Shown in pieces: positions 1 through 7,139 of a DNA stretch of 22,663 bases. The stretch comes from JANOAR01 sp031411235 (GTDB lineage: Bacteria > Verrucomicrobiota > Verrucomicrobiia > Verrucomicrobiales > Verrucomicrobiaceae). The DNA lies in the NCBI GenBank assembly GCA_031411235.1, contig JANOAR010000007.1:1-22663 (forward strand). Direction: 5' to 3'. The notes beneath the pieces were generated by a model. It made no database searches, was not told the origin of the DNA, and saw only the letters and a list, made by a program, of their open reading frames with translations. Within the stretch, counting starts at the first letter, position 1, and every line of letters starts with the position of its first letter. A program made the position numbers and the translations under genes.

Positions 1-435
1 ATTGGATAAACGCGAGGCCAACTCGCCTACGCGATGCAGCCCCAGCGTAGCCATCGGCAGGCGAATGATGCGGCTGAACAACGCACTGCGCAGCGTCGCC
101 AACGCACGCTCGGAGGCTTTGGCGAAAAGCCAAATGCGCCAGAACGCGATGAACGCCTGACCGATGACAACCGCAATGGCCACCCACAGCAGGTGATTCG
201 CCCGCTCCATAATCCCCGCCCCCTTCGCCCCATCCATCGCGATGCCGACCATCTGCCCGAGCAATGAGAAGAACCACACCGTCGCCAGCGCCGTGAGGCA
301 CAGCGCCGCGAAGGCCGGGATGAACACCCACTTGTGCGGCCTCAGGTAGTCGAGAAAAAAAGCCGCGCCCTTCCAGGCATCGCGATCCCAAAGTTTACGG
401 CTGGCACGGTCGTCGGAGGTCTTGGAGTTGGGCAT
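1..435 (-). CDS. ABC exporter, N-terminal part (MsbA-like), cut by window edge
   Basis: Reading leftward from an ATG at 433-435, the frame stays open to the window edge for 145 codons, so only the N-terminus is present. The protein starts with a short charged stretch, then has hydrophobic segments at about residues 35-60 and 80-102. Around residues 113-145 comes the pattern 'LRSALFSRIIRLPM' followed by 'HRVGELASRLSN'. That is the signature of the first cytoplasmic part of a type-1 ABC exporter membrane domain (R-x-x-LF..I/L..P, then R.GEL.SRL). By family knowledge such half-transporters carry a C-terminal ATPase and act as homodimers in the inner membrane, exporting lipids, lipid A (MsbA) or drugs. 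The gene lies 228 bases downstream of an LpxL-like acyltransferase on the same strand, which favours a lipid A flippase, but this is inference. The nucleotide-binding domain is outside the window and cannot be checked. Confidence 0.8.
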   Translation of the reverse strand, partial: MPNSKTSDDRASRKLWDRDAWKGAAFFLDYLRPHKWVFIPAFAALCLTALATVWFFSLLGQMVGIAMDGAKGAGIMERANHLLWVAIAVVIGQAFIAFWRIWLFAKASERALATLRSALFSRIIRLPMATLGLHRVGELASRLSN

Positions 436-495
436 GAAATAGGAAGAGAAGGGCTAGCCTAGTCACGCGTGATAGCAAAGCAAGCCGAGAGGTCT

Positions 496-623
496 AAGGG
501 GCAAGGTTCAAGGGATAAGGGGAGTGGCTTCGCGGTTGAATTCATAACCACAGCCCATTGATAAAAAGCACACCCGAAGGCAGTCCCCTTATCCCTTATC
601 CCTTGAACCTTGCCCCTTGCCCC
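496..623. repeat. Inverted pair of 7-base-period repeats
   Basis: Positions 496-523 read as heptads AGGGGCA, AGGTTCA, AGGGATA, AGGGGA on the + strand. Positions 584-623 contain the same series on the opposite strand, with two extra heptads: AGGGATA appears twice and there is a second AGGGGCA. The arms are separated by 60 bases and could pair as a long stem. The element fills most of the gap between the acyltransferase gene and the ABC exporter gene and has no coding potential that I can support. The difference in heptad number between arms suggests growth or loss by slippage. A function as a terminator, or as an mRNA structure between the two genes, is possible but unproven. Confidence 0.75.
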
Positions 624-663
624 TCCGACAGCTCATTGCGAAGACACCGCTCAGTGGTTCGCC

Positions 664-1617
664 CTACCCTTGCCTGCCGACCATGCGCTCGAAGTCACGC
701 TGCCTGTTCGCATAGTCTGGGTAGCGCTCATTGCGCTCGTCGCCCGGTAAGTAGCGCCAGTGTTTATACATCCACATCCACAACTCGGGGCGCTCGCGGA
801 TTTCTTTTTCAAACATGTCCCAACACCGCTGCGCGAGGTCGCTAGGGCGGGCCTCAGGCTCGGCGATCACGACGCCCAGCACCTTGGTCTGGTAGGTGCC
901 ATCGTCGTGTGGGATGCAGATGCAGGGCACGATGGGCAAGGTGAATCGCTGGGCGAGCTGGCAGTGCGCGACGGCCACGCAGACAGGTAAACCAAAGCAC
1001 TCGACGACCGCAGCCATCGGCCCCGGCTTGATGTTCAAGTCCGCCAGCAAGGCCACATGCCCCCGCTTGGCAAGCGAACGAGCGAGACGCAACAAGGCCG
1101 ACTGCTGCGGCACCACCGTGTGCCCTGGGCCTGCACGCAGCTTGCTGAAGATGCCCGTGAGGTGCGGGTTCTTGAAGTCCTGTGCAATGATCGTCAGCGG
1201 GAAACCACTGAAGCCCAAGAGCAACCCCATGAACTCAAAGTTGCCAAAATGCGGCGTCAACCACACGGAACCTCGCTCATGAGCCAACGCCTCGATCTGC
1301 GGATCGCAGGATACCGAGGCATACTGCCGCCAGTTTTCATGCGTCATCTTCACAGACCAGAAGAGATCGAAAAACGTGCGGGCAAAGTTTTGATACGAGG
1401 CCAAGGCAATGCGCCGCGCCTGGTCTGGACGCAAGGCATCGCCAAAGGCCGCGCGTAGATTCGCCAGAGCCGTGGGCCGCCCCTTCCAGTCGAAAAAATA
1501 GGCCAGCGCCCCCACGACGCGAGCCAAGCACATCAGCGCAGTGCGCGAGAGCCGAGGGAACATCCAGGTCATACCACGCACGAGAGTGGCTTCAAAAAAA
1601 TAGCGGAGCTTCTTCAC
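664..1617 (-). CDS. LpxL/HtrB-like lipid A acyltransferase
   Basis: The protein is 317 residues from a GTG at 1615-1617, close to the usual 300-320 of the lysophospholipid acyltransferase (LpxL/LpxM/HtrB) family. The frame is open further, to an ATG at 1710, but that start would run over the divergent peptidase gene, so the shorter start is preferred; there is no clear ribosome site to decide. The catalytic motif HX4E is seen as 'TPHFGNFEF' (His about 123, Glu about 128). The family's C-terminal pattern appears as 'PELWMWMYKHWRYLP'. A hydrophobic stretch near the N-terminus fits inner-membrane anchoring. By family knowledge these enzymes move a secondary acyl chain from acyl-ACP onto Kdo-lipid A; ornithine-lipid or other lysolipid substrates cannot be excluded. 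The MsbA-like gene downstream supports an outer-membrane lipid role. The gap to the divergent gene is only about 40 bases, so promoters must be compact or overlap the coding regions. Confidence 0.8.
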   Translation of the reverse strand: MKKLRYFFEATLVRGMTWMFPRLSRTALMCLARVVGALAYFFDWKGRPTALANLRAAFGDALRPDQARRIALASYQNFARTFFDLFWSVKMTHENWRQYASVSCDPQIEALAHERGSVWLTPHFGNFEFMGLLLGFSGFPLTIIAQDFKNPHLTGIFSKLRAGPGHTVVPQQSALLRLARSLAKRGHVALLADLNIKPGPMAAVVECFGLPVCVAVAHCQLAQRFTLPIVPCICIPHDDGTYQTKVLGVVIAEPEARPSDLAQRCWDMFEKEIRERPELWMWMYKHWRYLPGDERNERYPDYANRQRDFERMVGRQG

Positions 1618-1657
1618 CTGGGCGTTTGTGTCTTGGGAAATAGGGGTAGTATGCGGG

Positions 1658-2671
1658 ATGGCTGTTCCAACACTGACCGCAATTCTCAAGAGAATTCTAA
1701 AACAACCCACCGCCCCCTTCCATGAGTACTATGTGCTCAGTGAGATCGAAGCACTGCTCAAAGATTGCCCTCATGTAAAACTGAAGCGCGACAAGTATGA
1801 CAACCTCATCGCCACCTACAAACACGGCAAGAAGCGCAGCAGCCCGACATGGGTGCTCGCCTCACACATGGATCATCCCGGCTTCGTGCGCCCCACGGAT
1901 GGCCGCAGTGGCAAGGACGACTGGGAATTCCTCGGCGGAGTGAAGGAAGAGATCGTCGCCAAAGGCGTCAAAAAAGGGCTGCGCAAGCCCGTCAAGGGCG
2001 GGCAAATCGCCAACTGGAACTTCCCCGTCAAAATCGACGCCGAGCGTATCTCCGCCAACGCCTGCGATGACCTCATCGGTTGCTCCTCCATCGTCAGCAC
2101 CTTCTGGGAAATGGCACGCCTCGACTTGGAAGCCAAGGTTCACGCCGTCTTCACCCGTGCCGAGGAAGTCGGCTGGCTGGGTGCCTGGGCACTCGGTGAG
2201 CACTGGCCCTTCGACGATGATGCCGTCTTCCTTTCGCTGGAAACCAGCCGCCCCGTGAATGGTGCCGAGTTTGGCGCAGGCCCGATCATTCGTGTGGGCG
2301 ACCGGCTCTCCGTCTTCGATGCCGATGCTACCGATGCCATCGTGCGCACTGCCCAAGAGCAGGGCATTCGCGTCCAGCGCTGTCTGCTCGACGCAGGTGC
2401 CTGCGAGGCCTCCGCACTGCAAGCCCTAGGCTACCGCAGTGCTGGCATCTCCGTACCCCTGGGCCACTACCACAACGTGGGCGAAGACAAGACCATACAG
2501 CCCGAGTACGTGATGACCGAAGACGTGAAAGGCCTCGTCCGCCTACTGACAGCACTCGTCTGCTCGAAGCAAGAAGGCACGGGCGCACGCACCATCCATG
2601 CCCGGATGAAGCAACGCATCGCCGACAATGCCGAGCATCTCGCCGTAGGGACGCTAGGATTCAAAAAGTAG
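1658..2671 (+). CDS. M42-like zinc aminopeptidase
   Basis: The protein is 337 residues from ATG 1658. A GTG at 1628 in the same frame would add ten residues with no family similarity, while ATG 1658 has a purine-rich AGGGGT about ten bases upstream. It shows the co-catalytic di-zinc peptidase layout. Metal ligands likely are His70 in 'ASHMDHPGF', Asp137 in 'ACDDLIG', Glu170 next to the catalytic base Glu169 in 'TRAEEVGWLGA', Glu195 in 'SLETS' (many M42 members have Asp here) and His272 in 'GHYHNV'. These fit the M42 glutamyl aminopeptidase/tetrahedral peptidase family, which cleaves N-terminal residues from cytosolic peptides; M20/M28 relatives share the fold. There is no signal peptide. The N-terminal segment (residues 18-60) resembles the usual first domain element, and an insertion with Gly/Lys-rich turns (85-128) lies where M42 proteins carry their oligomerisation domain. 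It is transcribed away from the acyltransferase gene and appears to be alone. Confidence 0.75.
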   Translation: MAVPTLTAILKRILKQPTAPFHEYYVLSEIEALLKDCPHVKLKRDKYDNLIATYKHGKKRSSPTWVLASHMDHPGFVRPTDGRSGKDDWEFLGGVKEEIVAKGVKKGLRKPVKGGQIANWNFPVKIDAERISANACDDLIGCSSIVSTFWEMARLDLEAKVHAVFTRAEEVGWLGAWALGEHWPFDDDAVFLSLETSRPVNGAEFGAGPIIRVGDRLSVFDADATDAIVRTAQEQGIRVQRCLLDAGACEASALQALGYRSAGISVPLGHYHNVGEDKTIQPEYVMTEDVKGLVRLLTALVCSKQEGTGARTIHARMKQRIADNAEHLAVGTLGFKK

Positions 2672-3024
2672 CGTCAAGCGCGAGCACTGCGGGGAGGAGG
2701 CCCAGCGTGGGAAGGAAAGCTGTTAGCCGTCGGTGAAGTAAGGCACGATTCAGGTCTCCCCCCAGAGTGGAACAGGCATCCTGCCTGTTGCCCCGTCCTC
2801 CCGTAACCATGCAACGCCACGCCGAGGGGTCGGCAAGAGATAGGCCGCCGCACATCACGTTTTCGGAAAAATAGCCAGCAACTTGGCGAGCAGAAGAGAT
2901 GCAATGAAACAAGGACAAATCGGCTAAATTTCCTGCCGCGCTCCGAAAGGCTTCGCCAACTCTCCCTTGCAGCCCCCGGCTTCCTGACGCATTCAAACCG
3001 CCCTTTTTAATCCCCCTCTACACC
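2672..3024. other. Gene-free gap of 353 bases
   Basis: No coding region here looks real on either strand: frames are short, have no recognisable domain and do not resemble their neighbours. The gap holds one perfect palindrome (2771-2789, listed separately). A pyrimidine-rich stretch runs straight into the GTG of the next gene. I see no convincing promoter. Confidence 0.6.
2771..2789. repeat. Perfect short palindrome (AACAGGCA-TCC-TGCCTGTT)
   Basis: The two 8-base arms 2771-2778 and 2782-2789 are exact reverse complements around a 3-base loop. It lies 100 bases after the peptidase stop and is not followed by a T-run, so it is not a standard intrinsic terminator. Similar 'CAGGCATCCTGCCTG' palindromes occur as dispersed intergenic repeats in Verrucomicrobia and Planctomycetes, as I recall. 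Only one copy is in this window, so repeat status rests on memory. Confidence 0.55.
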
Positions 3025-3471
3025 GTGCAACAGACCTTTGAGATCACTGGCAAGTTCGACAGCGAAAGCCCCTGCAACAAGCTCCTCTACGCCCCGCTGG
3101 ATAAGCCCCTGACGTATCGCGAGCAGCAATGCTATCGCATCGACTATGAGGGCGACGAGGCCGCTCTAACTGCCTTCGTCCAGCGCGTATTGCTCGACCC
3201 CATCAGCCAGGATTTGCACATCGGCGGCGCACTGCATTGGCCCAAGGCAGCCTTCGTCCTGGACTACGGCATGAAAACCGCCGCCCTGGATCTCGAAAAG
3301 GAAACCATCCTCGGCTACTACCGCACGCTCACTGAGCCCGGTTTCAGCCTCACCAAGCTAACGCTGCGCAAGCGCATCTACGTCTTCGGCAAGGGTGCCG
3401 ATCCCGCGCCCTTCGTCCGCGATGTGGTAAACCCAGCGATCCACACGCATGAGGTGGTGATGACGAATTGA
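3025..3471 (+). CDS. Small protein of unknown function
   Basis: The protein is 148 residues from a GTG at 3025, the furthest upstream start in the frame; the only internal ATG would remove most of the protein. I do not recognise a family. It is soluble-looking, with no signal peptide or membrane segment, and is mixed in charge. A central Cys-Tyr-Arg ('QQCYRIDYEG') and a C-terminal 'RKRIYVFGKG' are the most distinctive parts. The codon pattern and even composition are like neighbouring real genes, and the opposite strand lacks a long competing frame. It stands alone between a gene-free gap and a hairpin that begins 12 bases after its stop; the stop codon itself falls in a TGACGAA repeat unit. 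I infer a conserved lineage-specific protein, but conservation cannot be tested here. Confidence 0.65.
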   Translation: MQQTFEITGKFDSESPCNKLLYAPLDKPLTYREQQCYRIDYEGDEAALTAFVQRVLLDPISQDLHIGGALHWPKAAFVLDYGMKTAALDLEKETILGYYRTLTEPGFSLTKLTLRKRIYVFGKGADPAPFVRDVVNPAIHTHEVVMTN

Positions 3472-3482
3472 CGAATAAAAAA

Positions 3483-3520
3483 ATGACGAACCCCTGAGGT
3501 AAAATTCAGGGGTTCGTCAT
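3483..3520 (-). terminator. Intrinsic terminator, leftward (stem of 15 base pairs)
   Basis: Positions 3483-3497 and 3506-3520 are perfect reverse complements around an 8-base loop. Reading leftward, the stem is followed by seven T residues (A-run 3477-3483 on the + strand). This makes a strong rho-independent terminator for the small lysine-rich gene and possibly the tRNA. Rightward there is no T-run, so the stem would only protect or weakly terminate the transcript of the gene ending at 3471. The stem is built from TGACGAA units, which also occur at 3461 and 3469. Confidence 0.75.
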
Positions 3521-3542
3521 TCGATCCTTGTCATTCAGATTT

Positions 3543-3638
3543 CTATTTCCCCTTCTTCTCGCGCTTCTCTGCCTTTTTCTCCTTAGCGGACTTCAGGGGG
3601 GCCTTCTTGGTCTCTTTTTTCGCGTCCTTAGTTTTCAT
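3543..3638 (-). CDS. 31-residue lysine-rich peptide
   Basis: An ATG at 3636-3638 opens a 31-residue frame in which 14 residues are lysine and several more are Glu, Asp or Arg. It has no hydrophobic core and is predicted to be disordered or a charged single helix. A GAGGA motif sits seven bases upstream of the ATG; this is one of the few clear Shine-Dalgarno sites in the window and decides the start. The frame remains open upstream through the tRNA gene, but that longer reading is an artefact of the tRNA. A strong terminator begins 22 bases after the stop. Function is unknown. Small Lys-rich proteins of this kind are often nucleic-acid or ribosome associated, but that is only analogy. Confidence 0.55.
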   Translation of the reverse strand: MKTKDAKKETKKAPLKSAKEKKAEKREKKGK

Positions 3639-3817
3639 CGTGGTGTCCTCGTTGTTGGTTTTCTGCCGCAAATAAACGGGCAGTCTGAACGCACCGAGTA
3701 GCGCCAAAATTTGCGCCGGGCAATCGCGATGTTGCCGTGTCCAAAGCGCTCGGTCAGGATGAATACGATGCCACGCACGGCAGCGCTCGTGCGCACAGCC
3801 ACAATACGTTAAACGCG

Positions 3818-3890
3818 TACGCCCGCCCGGATTTGAACCGGGAACCAAGGGTTTATGAGACCCCTGCTCTAACCATTGAGCTACAGGCGC
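3818..3890 (-). tRNA. tRNA with anticodon CAU (Met, or Ile2 with lysidine)
   Basis: The 73-base cloverleaf is complete. The acceptor stem is GCGCCTG/CGGGCGT with a G1-U72 wobble. The D-arm is GCTC/GAGC, the anticodon stem GGGGT/ACCCT with loop CTCATAA (anticodon CAU), and the T-arm CCGG/CCGG inside TTCAAAT. The discriminator is A73 and CCA is not encoded. It is not the initiator: C1-A72 and the three G-C pairs directly below the anticodon loop are absent. C4-G69 and C5-G68 match the pairs that the lysidine synthase TilS favours in tRNA-Ile2, and the variable region TTGGTT is also Ile2-like. The amino acid is therefore uncertain between elongator Met and Ile(AUA). Confidence 0.93.
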
Positions 3891-3942
3891 ATTCGGTTTG
3901 CCGCACCGTGCTTGTTTAGCACGCCGCGACAAGCGAACGCGG

Positions 3943-3970
3943 ATTATGCGCGTGATTCAGCATGGGGCAA
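3943..3970 (-). promoter_or_regulatory. Possible promoter for the tRNA
   Basis: Reading leftward, TTGCCC (3965-3970) is followed after 16 bases by CATAAT (3943-3948). This matches sigma-70 boxes at 4/6 and 5/6. It lies about 50 bases upstream of the tRNA 5' end, within the gap after the ATPase stop. This is a pattern match only. Confidence 0.35.
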
Positions 3971-3990
3971 GGAGACGCTGAGGATTGTTG

Positions 3991-4818
3991 TCATGCCCCT
4001 GGCCGACGGTCATCCAGGTTCAGCTCATCATCACGTCCCAGCAGCTTTTGCATCATGCCGTGATGATCGCGGAGAAAGGCGCGGGTGATCTGGTAGTGAT
4101 CGGTGTCCTCATAGGCAACGCGTTGGATGCCATCTGCCCCGAGCTGGTAGATCCACGCATCGGGATAGGCCATGATAAAGGGAGAGTGCGTGGCGATGAT
4201 GAACTGTGAGGAATCGTCGATGAGATCTTTCATCCGCACCATCATCGCGAGCTGGCGCTGTGGCGAGAGAGCGGCTTCAGGTTCGTCAAAAAGATAAAGC
4301 CCCTGGCCACCGAGCCGATGGGTGAGCAGGGAGAAGAACGACTCGCCATGCGACTGCTCGTGCAGGCTCTTGCCGCCATAGGAATTAAGCAAGCCGCCGC
4401 ACCAAGGCATCTTCTCAATGTTGTCGATCTCGGTTGCGACGTTGTACCAGCTCTCGGCGCGCAGGAAGTAGCCATCCATCGGTCGCAGATGGCTGCGTGC
4501 GACGACAAGACTCTTGTCGAGCGCAGAGTGCGTGGCTCGCGTGCTAAAGTTGAAGTTCTTGCTGCCGCCCTCGGCATTGAACCCAAGCTTCACCGCAATG
4601 GCTTCCAGCAACGTGGACTTGCCCGAGCCGTTCTCGCCCACCAGGAAGGTCACCTTCGGATGGAACTCGATCTCGTGCAAATGACGGATGGCGGGCACAC
4701 AGAAGGGATAAACATCGAAGTCGCTGACCTCATCACGCTTCAACCTTGCAGCCACACAGTATGGCGTGTCCATGACGCCCGAAAGGCGAGAGCGGAGGGA
4801 TTTGCGGCGCTTTGGCAT
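3991..4818 (-). CDS. Predicted ATPase, AAA_21/SMC-like single-domain
   Basis: This is a 275-residue ABC-type ATPase head without a membrane domain. Walker A is 'GENGSGKST' (61-69). The signature-like region is 'SHGESFFSLL' (156-165), Walker B with the catalytic Glu is 'GLYLFDEPE' (173-181), and the switch His is 'ATHSP' (209-213). The motif spacing fits the compact COG3910-type predicted ATPases related to the RecF/SMC and OLD-like class, with no coiled coil between the motifs. The N-terminus is basic. By family knowledge these are cytosolic ATPases often found beside nucleases or toxin-antitoxin genes; no such partner is adjacent here. A metallophosphoesterase gene lies upstream on the same strand, 39 bases away, and the tRNA lies downstream. 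The cellular role is unknown. The ATG at 4816-4818 is the first start and has no clear ribosome site. Confidence 0.85.
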   Translation of the reverse strand: MPKRRKSLRSRLSGVMDTPYCVAARLKRDEVSDFDVYPFCVPAIRHLHEIEFHPKVTFLVGENGSGKSTLLEAIAVKLGFNAEGGSKNFNFSTRATHSALDKSLVVARSHLRPMDGYFLRAESWYNVATEIDNIEKMPWCGGLLNSYGGKSLHEQSHGESFFSLLTHRLGGQGLYLFDEPEAALSPQRQLAMMVRMKDLIDDSSQFIIATHSPFIMAYPDAWIYQLGADGIQRVAYEDTDHYQITRAFLRDHHGMMQKLLGRDDELNLDDRRPGA

Positions 4819-4857
4819 GGGCGAGGATAGAGGGTGGCTTGAAACTCGTCTGTCTCT

Positions 4858-5724
4858 TTATTTTCGATGTGAACTCGGTGCCCGCAGCGTGATCTCGGTG
4901 ATCTCGGGCGGGCATGCGAAGCGCACGGGCACGCCGACGCAACCGATGCCGCGATTCACATAGAGCTGCATGGTGCCGAGCTGGTAGTGGCCCATGACGT
5001 ATTTTTTGCCCCAGCTCGGCGTGCGGATGGAGCCGAGCAAGGGCATACGTACCTGACCACCATGCGAGTGGCCCGCGAGCTGGAGCACGGGGCGGCCATA
5101 GGCGGCCACGGTGTCGGCGAAGTCAGGCTCATGGGCGAGCAGCAGCGTGGGCGCGTCCCTGGGCAGTCCGGCAAACGTGGTCTCTAGCCTGGGCTTGCCT
5201 GCCCACACGGATTCCGTGCCTGCGATGCAAAGGGATTGCCAGCGATGCTGCACGGTGACGCTCTCATTCATCAGCACCTGAATGCCGACCTCGCGCAGCC
5301 GTCGTGCCACGATGCTGGCACCGTGCCAGTGGTCGTGATTGCCCAGGCAAGCATAGACACCGAGCGGAGCAGTGAGCGCCTTCAGGATGTCCGCGCAGGT
5401 GCCCATGGGCTTCACCGTGCTGGTGATGAAGTCGCCTGTCAGTGCGATGACATCGGGCTTTAGAGCATTCACGGCACGTACCGTGGCTTCGATGTCGGCA
5501 GCAGTGGTGTAGGGCTCCAGGTGCAGATCGCTGATCTGCACCACGCGCAGTCCATCCAGCTCGGGCGGGAGATGCGGCAGAGCGATGTCGAGGCGCTCGG
5601 TGCTGAGCCAGTGCGGCTCGATGAGCCTGCCAAAACTCAACGACACAAAGCCCAGGCTACCACCGCCGTAGATGAGGCGGCGAAGCCAGGCGCGGCGCGT
5701 GGTTTGATGCTCGTTGTCGTTCAT
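4858..5724 (-). CDS. Calcineurin-like phosphoesterase, YaeI/YkuE/LpxG type
   Basis: This 288-residue metallophosphoesterase has all the di-metal motifs: Asp66 and His68 in 'ISDLHLEP', Asp98 in 'TGDF', Asn129-His130-Asp131 in 'LGNHDHW', His198 in 'LAHEP', and His219/His221 in 'AGHSHGGQV'. The N-terminus 'TTRRAWLRRL', followed by a glycine-rich hydrophobic stretch, looks like a twin-arginine signal or membrane anchor, as in B. subtilis YkuE. By family knowledge, relatives include E. coli YaeI and chlamydial LpxG, which hydrolyses UDP-2,3-diacylglucosamine in lipid A synthesis where LpxH is absent. That role is possible here since Chlamydiae and Verrucomicrobia are related, but the export-type N-terminus would need explaining. 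The start ATG overlaps the cysS stop (ATGA), so translation is probably coupled. Confidence 0.85.
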   Translation of the reverse strand: MNDNEHQTTRRAWLRRLIYGGGSLGFVSLSFGRLIEPHWLSTERLDIALPHLPPELDGLRVVQISDLHLEPYTTAADIEATVRAVNALKPDVIALTGDFITSTVKPMGTCADILKALTAPLGVYACLGNHDHWHGASIVARRLREVGIQVLMNESVTVQHRWQSLCIAGTESVWAGKPRLETTFAGLPRDAPTLLLAHEPDFADTVAAYGRPVLQLAGHSHGGQVRMPLLGSIRTPSWGKKYVMGHYQLGTMQLYVNRGIGCVGVPVRFACPPEITEITLRAPSSHRK

Positions 5725-7139
5725 GCCTTCACAATCTCATACCCGTCCTTGGAGTCCTTGATGATCCAGCCTGCGTCCGCGATTTGTTTGCGCAGCACAT
5801 CGGCTCCGGCCCAGTCTTTGGCTTGCTTCGCGGCCCAGCGGGCGGCGGTGAGTTGCTGCACTTCATCGGGAACTTCGGACACGCGGGTATCGGCCACGGG
5901 CAGAGTCAGACCGAGGGCATCGAGGATGAACCACAGGCCTAGCCAGCTCTGTTTCGCACTCGCCGCATCGATGGCAGCCGCGTCCACTTCTTTGATCACC
6001 GAGAACACCGCACCGAGTGCACCGGGGGCATTCAGGTCTTTGAGCAGCGTCTTCCATGCCTCGGCAAAAGGCCCAGGCGAGCCGTGCGCGACGAGTGCCT
6101 CGTGGCTTGGCGGCTCGGTGGCTCCGGCCTTGGTGCGCAGCGAAGTCTCATGCTTCGCGAGGCGGGCGAGAGCCTGGCGTGCAGCATCCAGCGAATGGAA
6201 AGTGAAGTTCAGCGGCGCACTGTAATAGCCGCTGATCAGCACATAGCGCACCTCGCCAGCGGTGTAGCCTTTGGCTTCGAGATCGGCCAGCGTGTAGAGA
6301 TTGCCGATGCTCTTGCTCATTTTCCCGCCATCCACCATGAGATGCGCGACGTGCATCCAGTGGTGCGCGAAACGGCCATGCGTGGAGCAGCAGCTCTGCG
6401 CGATCTCGTTTTCATGATGCGGGAAAATGAGATCCACGCCGCCGCTATGCAGATCGAAGTCCTCGCCGAGATACTCCAGGATCATCGCGCTGCATTCCAG
6501 GTGCCAGCCAGGGCGGCCCTCGCCCCAGGGGCTGGGCCAGTAGTTCGCCCCGTCCTCGGGCTTGCGTGCCTTCCACAGCGCGAAGTCAGCGAGGCTGTCC
6601 TTGGTGTATTCATCGCTGTCATTCGCACTCGTCGCGCTGCCCACGCGCAGCTCGCGGTCTTCCAGGTGGGAAAGGCGGCCGTAGTCGGGATACGAGGCCA
6701 CGCGGAAATACACCGAGCCATCGGGGCTCGCGTAGGCATGGCCGCGCTGAATGAGCGTCTCGATCATCGCGACCTGATGCGGGATGTGGGCCACCGCGCT
6801 AGGTTCGATGTGAGGCGGCAGTGTATTCAGCGCAGTGCAGTCGGCGTGGAATTTCTGCGTCCACGCTTGGGTGAAGTCGATGAGCGTCTTGCCTGCCTTT
6901 TGCGAGTCGCGGATCGTCTTGTCATCCACGTCCGTGAGGTTGCGCACATGCAGCGTCGGTGTGCCATCCAGCTCCACCACGCGGCGAAAGACATCCTGAG
7001 CGATGAAACTGCGGAAGTTGCCGATGTGCGCTGGCCCATAGACCGTGGGGCCGCAGCAATAGAAGCGCAGCGTTTTGCCATCGAGCGGAGTGACCGCGCG
7101 TTCGGTGCGCGAGAGGGTGTCTTGGAGAGAGAGCGACAT
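5721..7139 (-). CDS. cysS: Cysteinyl-tRNA synthetase
   Basis: The 472-residue enzyme charges tRNA-Cys in the cytoplasm, and its length fits the family (about 460). The class I motifs are clear: 'PAHIGN' (36-41) is the HIGH motif and 'KMSKS' is at 273-277. Zinc ligands correspond to Cys29 in 'CCGPTVYG', Cys216 in 'LECSAM', His241 and Glu245 in 'FPHHENEIAQ'. The DALR-type anticodon-binding domain and a C-terminal 'AGWIIKDSKDGYEI' segment follow. The start is the ATG at 7137-7139 because the protein begins there like other CysRS ('SLQDTLSRTE' just before the first strand). The frame remains open for 189 more codons upstream, but that part has no similarity to CysRS and crosses the intergenic region. 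The gene overlaps the phosphoesterase start by four bases. Confidence 0.96.
   Translation of the reverse strand: MSLSLQDTLSRTERAVTPLDGKTLRFYCCGPTVYGPAHIGNFRSFIAQDVFRRVVELDGTPTLHVRNLTDVDDKTIRDSQKAGKTLIDFTQAWTQKFHADCTALNTLPPHIEPSAVAHIPHQVAMIETLIQRGHAYASPDGSVYFRVASYPDYGRLSHLEDRELRVGSATSANDSDEYTKDSLADFALWKARKPEDGANYWPSPWGEGRPGWHLECSAMILEYLGEDFDLHSGGVDLIFPHHENEIAQSCCSTHGRFAHHWMHVAHLMVDGGKMSKSIGNLYTLADLEAKGYTAGEVRYVLISGYYSAPLNFTFHSLDAARQALARLAKHETSLRTKAGATEPPSHEALVAHGSPGPFAEAWKTLLKDLNAPGALGAVFSVIKEVDAAAIDAASAKQSWLGLWFILDALGLTLPVADTRVSEVPDEVQQLTAARWAAKQAKDWAGADVLRKQIADAGWIIKDSKDGYEIVKA

Noticed and set aside
2661..2996. Leftward 111-codon frame over the gap after the peptidase
   Set aside because: It covers the palindrome, overlaps the end of the peptidase gene, has no domain, and its translation is of the kind produced by dispersed repeats.
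3907..3923. Small stem CGTGCT/AGCACG between the tRNA and the ATPase gene
   Set aside because: Only six pairs and no T-run on either side; it is too weak to call a terminator.
3639..3932. Leftward open frame extending the lysine-rich peptide through the tRNA to 3932
   Set aside because: Its middle reads VAQWLEQGSHKPLVPGSNPGG, the familiar false translation of a tRNA gene. The real start has its own GAGGA site at 3638.
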